A DNA stretch of 64,000 nt from Hemerocallis citrina (taxonomy: Eukaryota > Streptophyta > Magnoliopsida > Asparagales > Asphodelaceae): positions 175,989,744 to 176,053,743 of the forward strand of contig CM030363.1 of assembly GCA_017893485.1 (NCBI GenBank), in the 5' to 3' direction. The notes under the pieces are model-generated. The model saw only the letters and a program-made list of their open reading frames with translations. It made no database searches and had not been told where the DNA came from. Both the position numbers and the translations under genes were made by a program. Of this stretch, positions 19,926 through 30,641 are shown piece after piece (position 1 is the first letter of the stretch; each line of letters begins with the position of its first letter).

Positions 19926-21730
19926 TCACGTCAACATGATGGCTTGTTTGCCACAATGATACCGGACCTGTTCGTCAAGGGGCTTGGTGGTTCGACTGCC
20001 AAGGACCGATGAAAGCTGAGGGGCGAGGCACGAGGTGCGAGCCAGTTTGTGAAGAAATTCACAGGTGACCCAAAGTACCATGCAGAGTGATAAGGCACGA
20101 GGCCCGGGCCAATTTGTGAAAAAATCGCTACTGACCCGGGGTACCATGCCGAGGGGCGAGGTACCATTCACGAGCCCATTCGCAAGTGACCCGGAGTACC
20201 ATGTCGATGGGCGAGACACGGGGCACGAGCCGATTTGCGAAGAAATTTGCGAGTGACCTAGAGTACCATGATGAGGGGCGAGGCATGAGGCACGAGCTAA
20301 TTGGTGAAGAAACTTGCAGATGAAGAGGAGTGCTACGCCGAGGGGCAAGGCACGAGGCGCAAGCCAATTTATGAAGAAATTCATGAGTGACTCGGAGTAC
20401 CATGCTAAGAGACGATACACGAGGCGCAAACCAATTTGTGAAGAAATTCGTGGATGACGCGGAGTGTCACGCCGAGGGGCAAGGCACGAGGCACAAGCCA
20501 ATTTGCGAAGAAATTTGAGAGTGACTGGAAATACCATGTCGAGGGGCAATGCACAAGGTGCAAGGTAATTTGCGAAGAAATTCGCAAGTGACCCGGAGTA
20601 CCATGTCGAAGGTCGAGGCGCGTGCCATTTGGCGAAGAAATTTGCGAGGGACCTCGAGTACCATGCAAAGAGCTGAGGCATGAGGCGCGAGCCAATTCAC
20701 GAAGCGAGTGGCCCAGAATACTAGGTCGAGGGCGAGGCACGGGAGGCGAGCTAATTTGCGAAGAAATTCAAGAGTGACCCAGTACCATGCCGGAGGGCGA
20801 TGCACGAGGTGCAAGCCAATTTACGAAGAAATTTGCTAGTGAATCGGGGTACCATACTGAGGGGCGAGGTAGGAGATGCGAGCCAATTCGCAAAAAAATG
20901 CGCGAGTGACCCAGAGTACCATGCCGAGGGGCGAGGCATGGGATGCTAGCCGATTTGCAAAGAAATTCACGAGTGACCCGGAGTACCATGCAGAGGGGCG
21001 AGCTGTGAGATGCAAGCCGAACTACGGAGAAATTCACGAGTGACCCAGAGTACCATGCTGAGAGGCGAGGAACGAGGTGCGAGCCAGTTGACAAAGAAAT
21101 TCACGAGTCACCCATAGTACCATGCCGAAGGGAGAGGTACGAGGCGTGAACCAATTCGCGAGGAAATTCGTGAGTGACCCGGAGTACCATGCCGAGGAAC
21201 GAGACACGAGGCACGAGTCAATTTGAGAAAAATTTTGCAAGTAAGTACCATGCTGATGGGAGAGGCACGAGGTGCGGCCAATTCACGGAGAAATTCATGA
21301 CTAACCCGGAGTAGCATGCCGGGGGGCGAGTTACGAGGCACAAGCCAATTCGCAAATAAATTCGCGAGTGACCCGGAGTACCATGCAGAGGGGCGAGAGC
21401 TAATTTACTAATAAATTCACGAGTGACCTGGAGTACCATGACAAGGGGCAAGGCATGAGATGCGAGCCAATTTGTGAAGAAATTCGCGAGTGATCCAGAG
21501 TACCATGCCGAGAGACGAGGCACGAGCCAAAGGAATTTGGGAGAAACTCGCGAGTGACCTAGAGTAACATGCCGAGGGGCAAGGCATGGAGCCCCAGCTA
21601 ATTTGCGAAACAATTCGCCAGTGACCCGGAGTACCATGCCGAGGGGCAAGCCAATTTGTGAATAAATTTGCTATTGACCCGGGGGTACCATGCCTATGGG
21701 CGAGGCTGAGGCACGAGCCTATGGAGGGCG
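19926..21730 (+). repeat. Distal tandem array of element E (about 90-bp unit)
   Basis: About twenty degenerate copies of a unit whose core is GCGAGTGACCCGGAGTACCA followed by TGCCGAGGGGCGAGGCACGAG and AATTTGCGAAGAAATTCG. It precedes the plus-strand accessory gene, as the distal arrays of A and C do. The same unit type recurs at 33590-33646/35136-35190, 36480-36610 and 52850-53470. Long minus-strand open frames here are repeat by-products. Confidence 0.92.
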
Positions 21731-21908
21731 CGAGCAAAATAAGTTGGGTGAGCGCTTCTCTCTTTAGAATGACTCTTTCTTAGATCAGTGATCAGGCAAA
21801 GTGTTGCATTATGTATACGGACCAATCCGGCAGCTCAGCCTCATTTTTTGGCCGGGGCATGTCATCCTCGCAGTCTTGATCTTATTCGCCTTCATCGGTG
21901 ACAACGTC
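21731..21908 (+). promoter_or_regulatory. Leader region of the element E accessory gene
   Basis: Unique sequence between the distal array and solo LTR F. Its end, CGGTGACAACGTC, resembles the leader motif (GAACGTCAC) that precedes the accessory-gene ATG in A and C. LTR F cuts it exactly there, and the coding sequence resumes at 30642. Confidence 0.5.
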
Positions 21909-22335
21909 TGTAACACCCTAAAATTGATTTATGAGATTTTGTGATTTTTACGTGTTGTGAACGTACGATTTTATTTATATAATTTCTCGTATGAAATATT
22001 TTTATATCGTAATTGTTCTCTTTATTTTTCTAAAATTATTCTCTTTAAAAACCTAATTTAAATCTTGGCCTAATTATCCTTTTTAAGCCCACAAAATTAA
22101 TTAATTATTTAATTATTTTGAGCCCATTGTCACGGACAAATTCTAGAAGTTTTCGGAACCATCCAGGATGTTCAAGAGAAGTCCGGAACACTCCGGAATG
22201 CCCCGGAAGGATCAAGAACGTCCTAGAGTTCCGTAGGACAAGGTGGCACGTTCTAGAGCGAACTAGAACCTTTAGGAAGAATGTACCTAGTTATAGAGTA
22301 TTCTAGAGAACTCTTGTATATAGTAGAACTCTTGT

Positions 22336-22350
22336 ATTCTAGAACCTTCC
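22336..22350 (+). promoter_or_regulatory. Perfect heat-shock element upstream of the B LTR TATA box
   Basis: TTC-TA-GAA-CC-TTC, three alternating units with exact 2-bp spacing (the consensus bound by heat-shock factors), about 30 bp before TATAAATA. Conserved in the right LTR at 27416-27428. Another cluster lies at the LTR start (22141-22158 and 27220-27237). Confidence 0.7.
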
Positions 22351-22379
22351 CTTGAGGAGGAGAAAGGTCATACTAGCCC

Positions 22380-22387
22380 TATAAATA
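22380..22387 (+). promoter_or_regulatory. TATA box of element B LTR
   Basis: TATAAATA within the palindromic CCCTATAAATAGGG; repeated in the right LTR near 27460. Confidence 0.75.
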
Positions 22388-22608
22388 GGGAGGAGTCTCA
22401 TTTGCTCCACTCATCCAAGAAAAAGCAATCCAAGCCACTCTTGAAAAGTTCTCTTTGAAGAATAAATTCTCTTCCATCTTACTTTGCTCACTTCTCTTCA
22501 ATCCTCTACCTTCTTAACCCTCAGTTTGCCTGACTTAGCCCTCGATCTAAGGAGTAAGCTAGGTGGCACACGGCCTGACTAGAGGAAAAGAAGTCGTCTC
22601 GTGACACG

Positions 22609-22621
22609 TGGTATCAGAGCC
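22609..22621 (+). other. Primer-binding site of element B (initiator Met tRNA)
   Basis: TGGTATCAGAGCC two bases after the LTR, the standard plant site complementary to the 3' end of initiator methionine tRNA. Confidence 0.93.
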
Positions 22622-22644
22622 AAGGTTTTCGTTTGGCAGAGATT

Positions 22645-23987
22645 ATGGCTAGACGCGAGGGAAATATGAGTGATGTCACCACCAACGTGGAGGTAGTTGG
22701 TGATAGGGGAAGAGCGGAGACAAATACCAAGAAGAACAAGAACAAGAATGCGAAGGAGCAGTCGATGGATGTTTTGGCCAGCTTCGATTCAAGATTGGCT
22801 AAGGTGGAGATTTCCATGGGGGAGTCCATTGAAAGGATGGATACCATGGACGATACCATGGACGGTGTCAAGAGGGGGTTGGTGGCCTAAGGGAGGAGAT
22901 CCTTGGTGTCCTTAACACCCTAAAGGTCGAGTTCAAGGCAGAGATACCGCAGCTTCAAGAGGCGTTCAACGCCCAAGGAAAGGAGGTGAAGTTGTGCAAG
23001 GCAGCAATAGCAGGTGAGACTATTGCAAGGGAGATGCCACGCACTAAGGCACCAGAATCCTTGAAGTATGGAGGTAAGCGTGATCCTAAAGAACTCGACG
23101 AATTCTGTTGGTCCCTAGAATGCTACTTCAATGCTGCAGGAATTAAGGACGACCAACCCAAAGTGGATACAGCCGTCCTTTACTTGAAAGAAAATGCAGC
23201 ATTATGGTGGAGAAGGAAGCATGGTGACATAGCCAAGGGGCTATCCATAGTGGATACTTGGGACGAGTTCAAACAACAACTCAAGAGGCAATTTTGTCCT
23301 CAAAATGTCAAAGATGCAGCTATGAAAAAGCTACGTGGGCTGAGACATACCGGGAGTATCAAGGAGTATGTTGCCGAATTCACATCCTTGATGCTAGAGT
23401 AACCGGATCTGAATGAGGAAGACAAGGTTTTCTACTTCTTGGATGGACTGCAATCTTGGGCCAACTTAGAACTCAAGAGGAGGAACGTCCAAAACGTAGA
23501 CGAAGCTATGGCCGTGGCGGAGGACCTTGTGGAGTTCAAGAAAGACTTCAGCGGCAACAAGAAGAAGAGTGTGGAAGACAAGCCCCACAAGTTTGTGAAA
23601 CAAGATAAGAAGTATGACAAGCCGTTCAAAAGGGACAAGCCCAATGAGGGAGGAAGCAAGAAGAAGGAGCTGGAATGTTACTTGTGTAGTGGGCCACACT
23701 ATATTCGAGACTGCCCGAAACGGAAGGCCCTTAATGCTATGGCTTGTCAAGCGGAAGAGGAAACGCACGTTAGTTCCATGCGTCTCCTTAACTCTCTTAA
23801 GGCCAAGGATGAGACGGTGAAGGTGTCCAAGAAAAACGAGACCAAGGTTGGTGGTCTCATGTTCGTGGAGGCCAAGGTGAATGGAGGATCCACCAAGGCA
23901 TTAGTGGACACAAGTGCATCTCATAACTTCTTTGCTGAAGAAGAGGCTGCTAAATTGGGAATCAAGTACGCCAAGGAGTTGGGTTAG
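22645..23987 (+). pseudogene. Gag-protease region of element B
   Basis: The Gag start (MARREGNMSDVTTN) is in one frame until about 22875, where a one-base shift near a G run moves to the pol frame. The gag domain (LDEFCWSLECYFNAAGI, LWWRRKHGD) is followed by a TAA at 23400, more Gag, and the zinc knuckle CX2CX3HX4C (CYLCSGPHYIRDC). The protease then has LVDTSAS in place of LVDTGA/S. TAG codons at 23985 and 24078 interrupt the protease-RT linker. Normal size for a chromovirus. Confidence 0.88.
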
Positions 23988-26900
23988 GTGAAGGTCGTCA
24001 ACTCATCATCTCAACCCATCCTTGGAGTAGCTCGTGGAGTACCTATCCAGCTTAGAGGATGGGAAGGCACTATTGACTAGATGGTTGTCCCTATGGATGA
24101 CCACCGCATGGTTTTAGGCATGGAGTTTATGGACAAGGTACGTCCTTTATCATTTGAGAAAGACTCAACCATGTATATTGCGAAGGGATCTACTATCCAC
24201 ATAATACCTTTGGAGAGAGGGAAGATGGAGTCAAGAAGCTTATCTGCCATGCAACTCAAAAGAGGTCTCAAGAAGGGGGAAACCACTTATTTAGCTGTCT
24301 TGAAGGAGGCAGATGTTCCAACAGAGACGGGTGTGTCGACCAGAGTGAAGGAAGTGTTGGTAGAGTTCAAAGATGTGATGCCACCGGAGTTGCCGAAGAA
24401 GTTACCTCTGAGACTGGAAGTAGATCACGTGATAGAGCTTGAAAGGGGTGCAAGACCCCCAGCCATGGGACCTTACCGGATGGCTCCGCCCGAGTTGGAA
24501 GAATTGAGGAAGCAGTTAAAGGAGTTGCTCGATGCTGGACTCATTAGGCCCTCCAAAGCTCCCTATGGTGCCCCGGTGTTATTTCAAAAGAAGCATGATG
24601 GAAGTATACAGATGTGTATAGACTACCGGGCACTCAACAAAATGACGGTGAAGAACAAGTATCCTATACTGTTGGTTGCCGATCTCTTCGACCGACTTGG
24701 TAAGGCGCGTTGGTTTTCAAAGTTGGATTTGAGGTCGAGCTATTGGTAGGTACGCATAGCCAAAGGGGATGAAGCTAAGACGACTTGTGTGACAAGGTAT
24801 GGTTCGTTTGAGTTCTTGGTGATGCCCTTTGGTCGAACCAATGCACCTACGACATTCTGCACCCTCATGAACAATATCTTCCATCCGTTCTTGGACAAGT
24901 TTGTGGTGGTGTATCTGGATGACATCGTGGTATATTCGGACACGTTGGAGGAGTATGTTGAGCACCTACGACAAGTCTTCCAAGCACTAAGGGAGAACGA
25001 ACTCTATGTCAAGCCAGAGAAGTGCTCCTTTGCCCAGTAAGATGTGATGTTCTTAGGACACAAGGTAGCCGGTGGGAAGATTTATATGGATAAATCCAAG
25101 GTGCAGGCCATTGCGGAGTGGGAACTGCCCAAGAATGTGACTGAGCTACGGTCTTTCTTAGGCCTTGTGAGTTATTACAGGCAGTTCATTCTTGGATACT
25201 CGGCTAGAGCCACACCACTCACCAACCTACTTAGGAAGAAAGTTGTTTGGGAATGGACGGACGACTGCCGAGCAGCCTTTGAAGATTTAAAGAAGGCCAT
25301 CATGAAGGAACCAGTTCTGAGGCTGCCAGATTACTCAGAGCCGTTCGAGGTACACACTGATGCATCCGACTTTACGATAGGAGGGGTACTCATGCAGGAA
25401 GATCACCCAGTGGCCTATGAAAGTCGGTAGTTAAATGAGACAGAACGGAGGTACCCGGTGCACGACAAGGAGATGACGGCTATCATCCATTGTCTTCGGT
25501 TATGGAGGCATTACTTGTTGGGGAGCCGATTTATAATCAAGACCGACAATGTGGATACGAGCTACTTCCAAAATCAGAAGAAGCGAAGCCCCAAACAAGC
25601 ACGTTGGTAAGACTTCTTGGCCGAGTTTAACTATATGATGGAGTATAAGCCAGGTAAGACCAACGTGGTAGCCGATGCATTAAGTTGCAAGGCGGAGCTC
25701 ACGACCATCACCCAAGTCGAGTGTGACCTTGCCAAACGTATCAAGGACGGATTGAGTCATGACCCCTTAGCCATTAATGTGGTGAATATGGCTAAAGAAG
25801 GCAAGACACGCAACTTTTGGATGGAGGGCGAACTTCTCCTCACAGTTGGTGATCGTCTCTATGTTCCCAAGTGAGACAACTTGAGAAGGGAAGTCTTGAA
25901 AGAATGCCATGATTCAAGGTGGGCTGGACATCCAGGCACACACCGTATGCGTGCATTAGTGGAGAAGTCCTACTATTGGCCTAGCATGAGGGACGATGTG
26001 GAAGCTTATGTGAAGACTTGTCTTATATGCCAACAAGACAAGGTGGAGCAAGATAAGCCAGCTAGGTTATTGGAACCACTACCCGTACCGGAGCTCCCAT
26101 GGGAAAGTATATCCATGGACTTCATCTCAGCGTTTCCTTTGTCGGAGGGATGCGGTTCCATAATGGTTGTAGTGGATCGATTCTCTAAGTATGGAACCTT
26201 TATCCCGGCCCCAAAAGATTGCACGGCCGAGGAAGCGGGAAGGTTATTCTTCAAACATGTGGCCAAGTATTAGGGACTTCCTCGGACCATCATAAGTGAT
26301 CGAGATCAGTGCTTCACGGGTAAGTTTTGGAGAGAACTATTCAAGTTGATGGGCTCGGATCTCCACTTCTCCACAAGTTTTCATCCTCAAACCGATGGCC
26401 AGACAGAGAGGGTGAACCACCTATTGGAGATATACCTTCGGCACTATGTGAGTGCCAACCAGCGGGATTGGGCTAAGTTGCTCGACGTGGCCCAGTTTTC
26501 GTATAACCTGCAGAAGAGCGAGGCTACGGGAAGGAGTCCCTTTGAACTAGTAACCGGACAACAACCGATGATACCTCAAGAGCTAGTAAAGGGGTATACT
26601 GGTTCAAGCCCGCCAGCCTACAAGTTTGCCAAAGGGTGGAATGAAGAGATAGACATTGCCCGAAGCTACTTGACCAAGGCGGCCAAACGGATGAAGAAAT
26701 GGGCCGATGTGAAAAGACAGCAGAGGGAATTCATTATAGGGGACGAGGTGATGGTGAAGTTACCCCAAAAGATGTTCAAGTCTACGCGCCAAGTTCACAA
26801 AGTCTTGACACAAAGATATGAAGGACCGTACTAAGTAGTGGAGAAAGTTGGCACGAGATCCTACAAGGTAGCTTTGAAGTCGCACCTGAAGATCCACCCA

Positions 26901-27022
26901 GTTTTCCATGTTAGCCTTCTCAAACCTTATAGTAGGGACGAGGAGGACCCAACGAGGAATGAATCTCATCGAGCCCCACCAGCAAACGTGGTTTCATATG
27001 ATAAGGAGGTGATAAGATCTTA
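23988..27022 (+). pseudogene. RT-RNase H-integrase region of element B
   Basis: RT has [34 protein letters not shown] and an intact YLDD (24916-24927). RNase H has FEVHTDASDFTIGGVLMQ. Integrase has the HHCC finger, then MDFISAFP, ISDRDQCF and HPQTDGQTERVN for the D,D-35-E core, and a GPY module. The whole stretch is one frame, broken only by stops at 24747, 25038, 25428, 25608, 25872, 26271 and 26832 (plus the ones in gag-protease and 27021). Most fit a single change from CAG, CAA, TGG or AAG. No indel is needed over 4 kb. Confidence 0.92.
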
Positions 27023-27190
27023 ACCGACCAAGTTGTTCGCAAGAGGGGCACGCCTAACTGGACCGAGTACTATGTGCGCTGGAAAGATCAACCCGAGAGC
27101 GAGTCTAGTTGGGAGCGAGAACAAGACCTATGGCAGTTCTGTGACAAGATTGAAGAATTCAAGTCTAAGGCTTGACAAGGATGTCAAGAA
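27023..27190 (+). pseudogene. Chromodomain of element B integrase
   Basis: In the frame shifted by one base after 27021, the sequence reads DQVVRKRGTPNWTEYYVRWK followed by DQPESESSWE, the aromatic-cage-like core of a chromodomain, and a terminal EDL-type helix before a TGA at about 27172. Chromodomains in plant chromoviruses direct integration to particular chromatin. Confidence 0.8.
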
Positions 27191-27206
27191 CTTAGGTGGG
27201 GCAGGG
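27191..27206 (+). other. Polypurine tract of element B
   Basis: CTTAGGTGGGGCAGGG directly before the right LTR. Confidence 0.75.
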
Positions 27207-27680
27207 TATCACGGACAAATTCTAGAAGTTTCCGGAAGCATCCAGGATGTTCAAGAGAAGTCCGGAACACTCCGGAATGCCCCGGAAGGATCAAGAACGT
27301 CCTAGAGTTCCCTAGGACAAGGTGGCACGTTCTATAGCGAACTAGAACCTTTGGGAAGAATGTACCTAGTTATAGAGTATTCTAGAGAACTCTTGTACAT
27401 AGTAGAACTCTTGTATTCTAGAACCTTCCCTTGAGGAGGAGAAAGGTCATACTAGCCCTATAAATAGGGAGGAGCCTCATTTGCTCCACTCATCCAAGAA
27501 AAAGCAATCTGAGCCACTCCTGTAAAGTTCTTTTTGAAGAATAAATTCTCTTCCATCTTACTTTACTCACTTCTCTTCAATCCTCTGCCTTCTTAACCCT
27601 CAGTTTGCCTGACTTAGCCCTCGATCTAAGGAGTAAGCTAGGTGGCACACGGCCTGACTAAAGGAAAATGGTTAGTTTGG
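27207..27680 (+). repeat. Element B 3' LTR (3' end altered)
   Basis: Homologous to the left LTR as far as GACTAAAGGAAAA (about 27668). After that the last 18 bp of the left LTR are absent and TGGTTAGTTTGG stands before a CCCAT. It starts TATCACGG where the left LTR has TGTCACGG. It holds the best heat-shock element of the pair (27220-27237). Confidence 0.85.
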
Positions 27681-28904
27681 CCCATTAGTGAGCCCATTTA
27701 CTTTAATTCTCTCTTGAAATGGTCTAACTTGTAGTGTAGACTCATTTCATGGACAATTAAATTTGTCACATGAACAAATTTGTAAATGGAGACATTAGGT
27801 GGCACGTGCAAGCACTAGGGTGTGGATTGCACACTTTTTCCCCCATAGGTCGGATTGTAGATGGAGGAGTGGGAGTGATGGAAGTGGTGGAGAGGTGGTT
27901 GTTCATCATGGGTAGTTTTCATAACTCCCTAGTTTATCTAGACCATTGATCTCTAACCATTTGATCACATCCTAGTCCTACATTCATCCTAAAATTTTGT
28001 ATAAATACCCCTCCCTATACTCTTCATTCTCACACTTAGAATTTTTGAATGAAAAGAAAGAGAAGTAATTTTAGTGAGGCAAAAGATTGAGGAGTTATGA
28101 GATTGTGTGCTATTGTGTTCTTCATCTAAGGAGGAGGCCGACATTTTCAAGGATCAAGAAGAGGGAGGCTCGGGTTGCTTGCATCACTACAAGGAGAGGC
28201 ACAACTTGGTGGTTGATCTAGGAGGAGAAGGCCTTGTTCATTCGTTGTAGGAGATTCTCTAGAAGTTCTTTGGATTTTTTTCTCCATATAAGGTGGGTGT
28301 TTCTCATGCTTCTAAAGCTAGATACCATGTTAGGAATGTTTTGATAGAATCGTTAACGAAAACTTAAGTGAAATTGTCCTATGGTTGCTTATGTAGAGAT
28401 GAATTGGTAATTTAGAAGATGTGTGTTGAAGTGATTGCTAATTGATAAATTATGAGTTAAAATGCTAGAAGATATCATGTTTTGCCATGGTAGATATTAA
28501 AGAACCATGTTGTGTGAAGAAAATCTATATATATGAGACAAAATTGAATGCTTCATGTGAAATTGATTTGGTTAATTATGAGTGATCTCATCGTAGCAAG
28601 AAAGGAAATTTTCGATGTTCTAAGTTAATGTGATTGATTAATAAATGAAAAAAAAGGGAATGAAATATTTTTGTAAAAATTTATATTTCAAAATGTGTGC
28701 AACTATGATTTGTTCCCAATGTCAAAATTATGGACATAACACATAAAATAAGATAAAAAATGCATGTTTTATTAGTAAATAATGATTATAAAAATACTGG
28801 CTTGCTGTAATCTCATACATTTTGAAATCTGGAGATTTTTGACTCAAAAAGAGAATAAAAAGAACTAAAAACAATTTTGGAATTTGAAAAACCTAGTAGC
28901 ATCA

Positions 28905-29145
28905 ATCGATCGATTATATTGAAACAGTCGACTGCTCTGAGTAATTGTTTTCGAGTTCAAATCATTGCGGAATAGTCGACCAGTTATATTGAAACAGTCG
29001 ACCGTCCTGATTATTTGTTTTCGAGTTCAAACCCTTGCGGTTCAGTCGACCAACTACACGGTGACAGTCGACTACCCTGACTATTGATTTTCGAGTTGTA
29101 AATCCTCACAGAACAGCCGACCATCCATGTCCTAACAGTCGACTG
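28905..29145. repeat. 70-bp tandem repeat with paired GTCGAC palindromes (inside LTR F)
   Basis: About 3.5 units at 70-72 bp period, each with TTTTCGAGTT in the middle and two GTCGAC-type hexamers. Within pairs the hexamers start 22 bp apart (28975/28997, 29045/29067, 29116/29138). See the separate finding on the same pairing in other elements. Confidence 0.85.
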
Positions 29146-30641
29146 CCCTGAAGTTTCAACTAATATCTAGATTTTTGTGAAAAAATTTTCTATAACCTGT
29201 GGCCCAGTATGAATAAGGATTTGAGACTATTTTTGGCAAGAAAGAACTTATTATTTTTATTAGTTCAAATTGTCCTTGAATAAAGAAAAATACATGCCTT
29301 GTTTAAAAGAGTTTTGAAATGAGTTTTGGCAATGAAAGTGTAAATTTTTGATAAAATGACAGTACGGTAATTTCATGGGAAGAATGAGCTATGAATGTGA
29401 CAAGTTAGAAAAACGAATTCTTTTGTTTATGCATGAGTTTGTACATGAAAGTGAAATTGAATGTTATGATGAATTATGAAAGATTTTATGAGCATGAATA
29501 TACAAATGCTATAAACATGAAAGGAAAATTATTGTTGATCATGAAAAAGACTTATTGACTGTGAAAACTCGATTTTGTGATTGTGAATTGAAATTGAGAA
29601 CTAGAGTGTAGTTAAGCCTCATACCGGCATTAAAAAGAGATATGTTGAAATGAAATTTGAGGTAAAAAGACCAAGATTGGGTCATGTTGAATAGACGATT
29701 AAGACCGGTATAGTGGAAAGACTAACTCTAGAGAATTGATTTTGTTCACGATTCAAATAACTAAGGATTAGATGCATAGTGAATATGTGATGAAAATAAG
29801 AGAAAAACACAAGTATGAGGGCCTTAGAGCTACGGTGTGAGAGTATTCACAGGTTGTCATCACGATGCATCGTGACATGACGTGGATATGTCTCCAGGAG
29901 TCCGTATCACAGGCAACGCTCGTGGGATGCATGGTGACTATGGGTGGTGTCATGTCCCATGACGGAGGCTGAATTGTCCATAGGTTCTTCATGATGCGTC
30001 GTGACAAGACGTGGGATTCCCCTCCAGGCTGTCTGAACATGAGCTCGTAACTCATAGAACATCTAGGATACTTATCGTAGTTACAGTAGTAGTTTAAGTC
30101 ATGACGAGGGATTGAACCCTGCAAGATGAAGAACGGTTAAGGGCTTGACCTAACCCCTATGTAGTATGGGATGCATAGAATTTGAACAAGTGCGCATTAG
30201 TGTCATCTAATATAAATAACTACATTAAGGACTAAGCGCACCACACAACCCGACATCTATAAGATAGTCTATTGTAGTTCTGTTTGTAATCAAGTTTGTG
30301 GTTTGTTTAAGCATTTGAGAATCGTTATACTTGTTTCGGCATAGAGAGGATAGCCGTGTATAATATTTTGTCGGTTGTAAGCAACTGACGCGCCCACAAT
30401 TTTTATACAGGGTAAAGTGATTAACAAGACTAAAGAATGTATGCAGATTAAAGAATGATCCAAGCGTTGTATATTTCAATTCATGTATTTTTTGTAAAAT
30501 TTCTTCCGCTGTAAATATGTAATGTAACTATAAACTCTGATGTAACAAAAAGTTTTTATTTTCTTGTAAAATTGTACGAAAGAAGTGTAAAGATCCTGTG
30601 GAACTTCGAATTCAGTCTGTTTTGGAATTCAGGGTACTACA

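Larger units (their letters stand above)
22128..22606 (+). repeat. Element B 5' LTR
   Basis: 479 bp, TGTCACGG...GTGACA. Rich in TTCTAGAA-type motifs. The TATA box is TATAAATA at 22380-22387. Confidence 0.9.
22128..27685 (+). mobile_element. Element B: Ty3/Gypsy chromovirus (Reina/Galadriel size class)
   Basis: Two LTRs of about 470 bp, an initiator-Met primer-binding site, gag-pol with a C-terminal chromodomain and a polypurine tract make this a 5.5-kb chromovirus. The right LTR starts TA instead of TG and has lost or replaced its last 18 bases. The likely duplication is CCCAT (22123-22127 and 27681-27685). About 16 substitutions in about 460 bp separate the LTRs (3.5%), roughly 1.4 million years at 1.3e-8. 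The pol frame is continuous for 4 kb except for eleven nonsense codons. Confidence 0.92.
21909..30641 (+). mobile_element. Solo LTR F (about 3.2 kb), split by chromovirus B
   Basis: Starts TGTAACACCCTAAAATTG and ends GGTACTACA, with no coding frame. Removing B (22128-27685) leaves about 3.2 kb, a length typical of Del/Tekay-type LTRs. The candidate 5-bp flanks are ACGTC (21904-21908) and ATGTT (30642-30646), which differ by two C-to-T changes, so the duplication is only plausible. It contains a 70-bp tandem repeat with GTCGAC pairs and a pair of related 25-bp palindromic blocks near 29865 and 29990. Strand is nominal. Confidence 0.7.

Noticed and set aside
19926..21737. Overlapping minus-strand open frames of 60-250 codons
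   Set aside because: They lie wholly in the roughly 90-bp array, with protein repeats that mirror the DNA repeat; no independent coding evidence.
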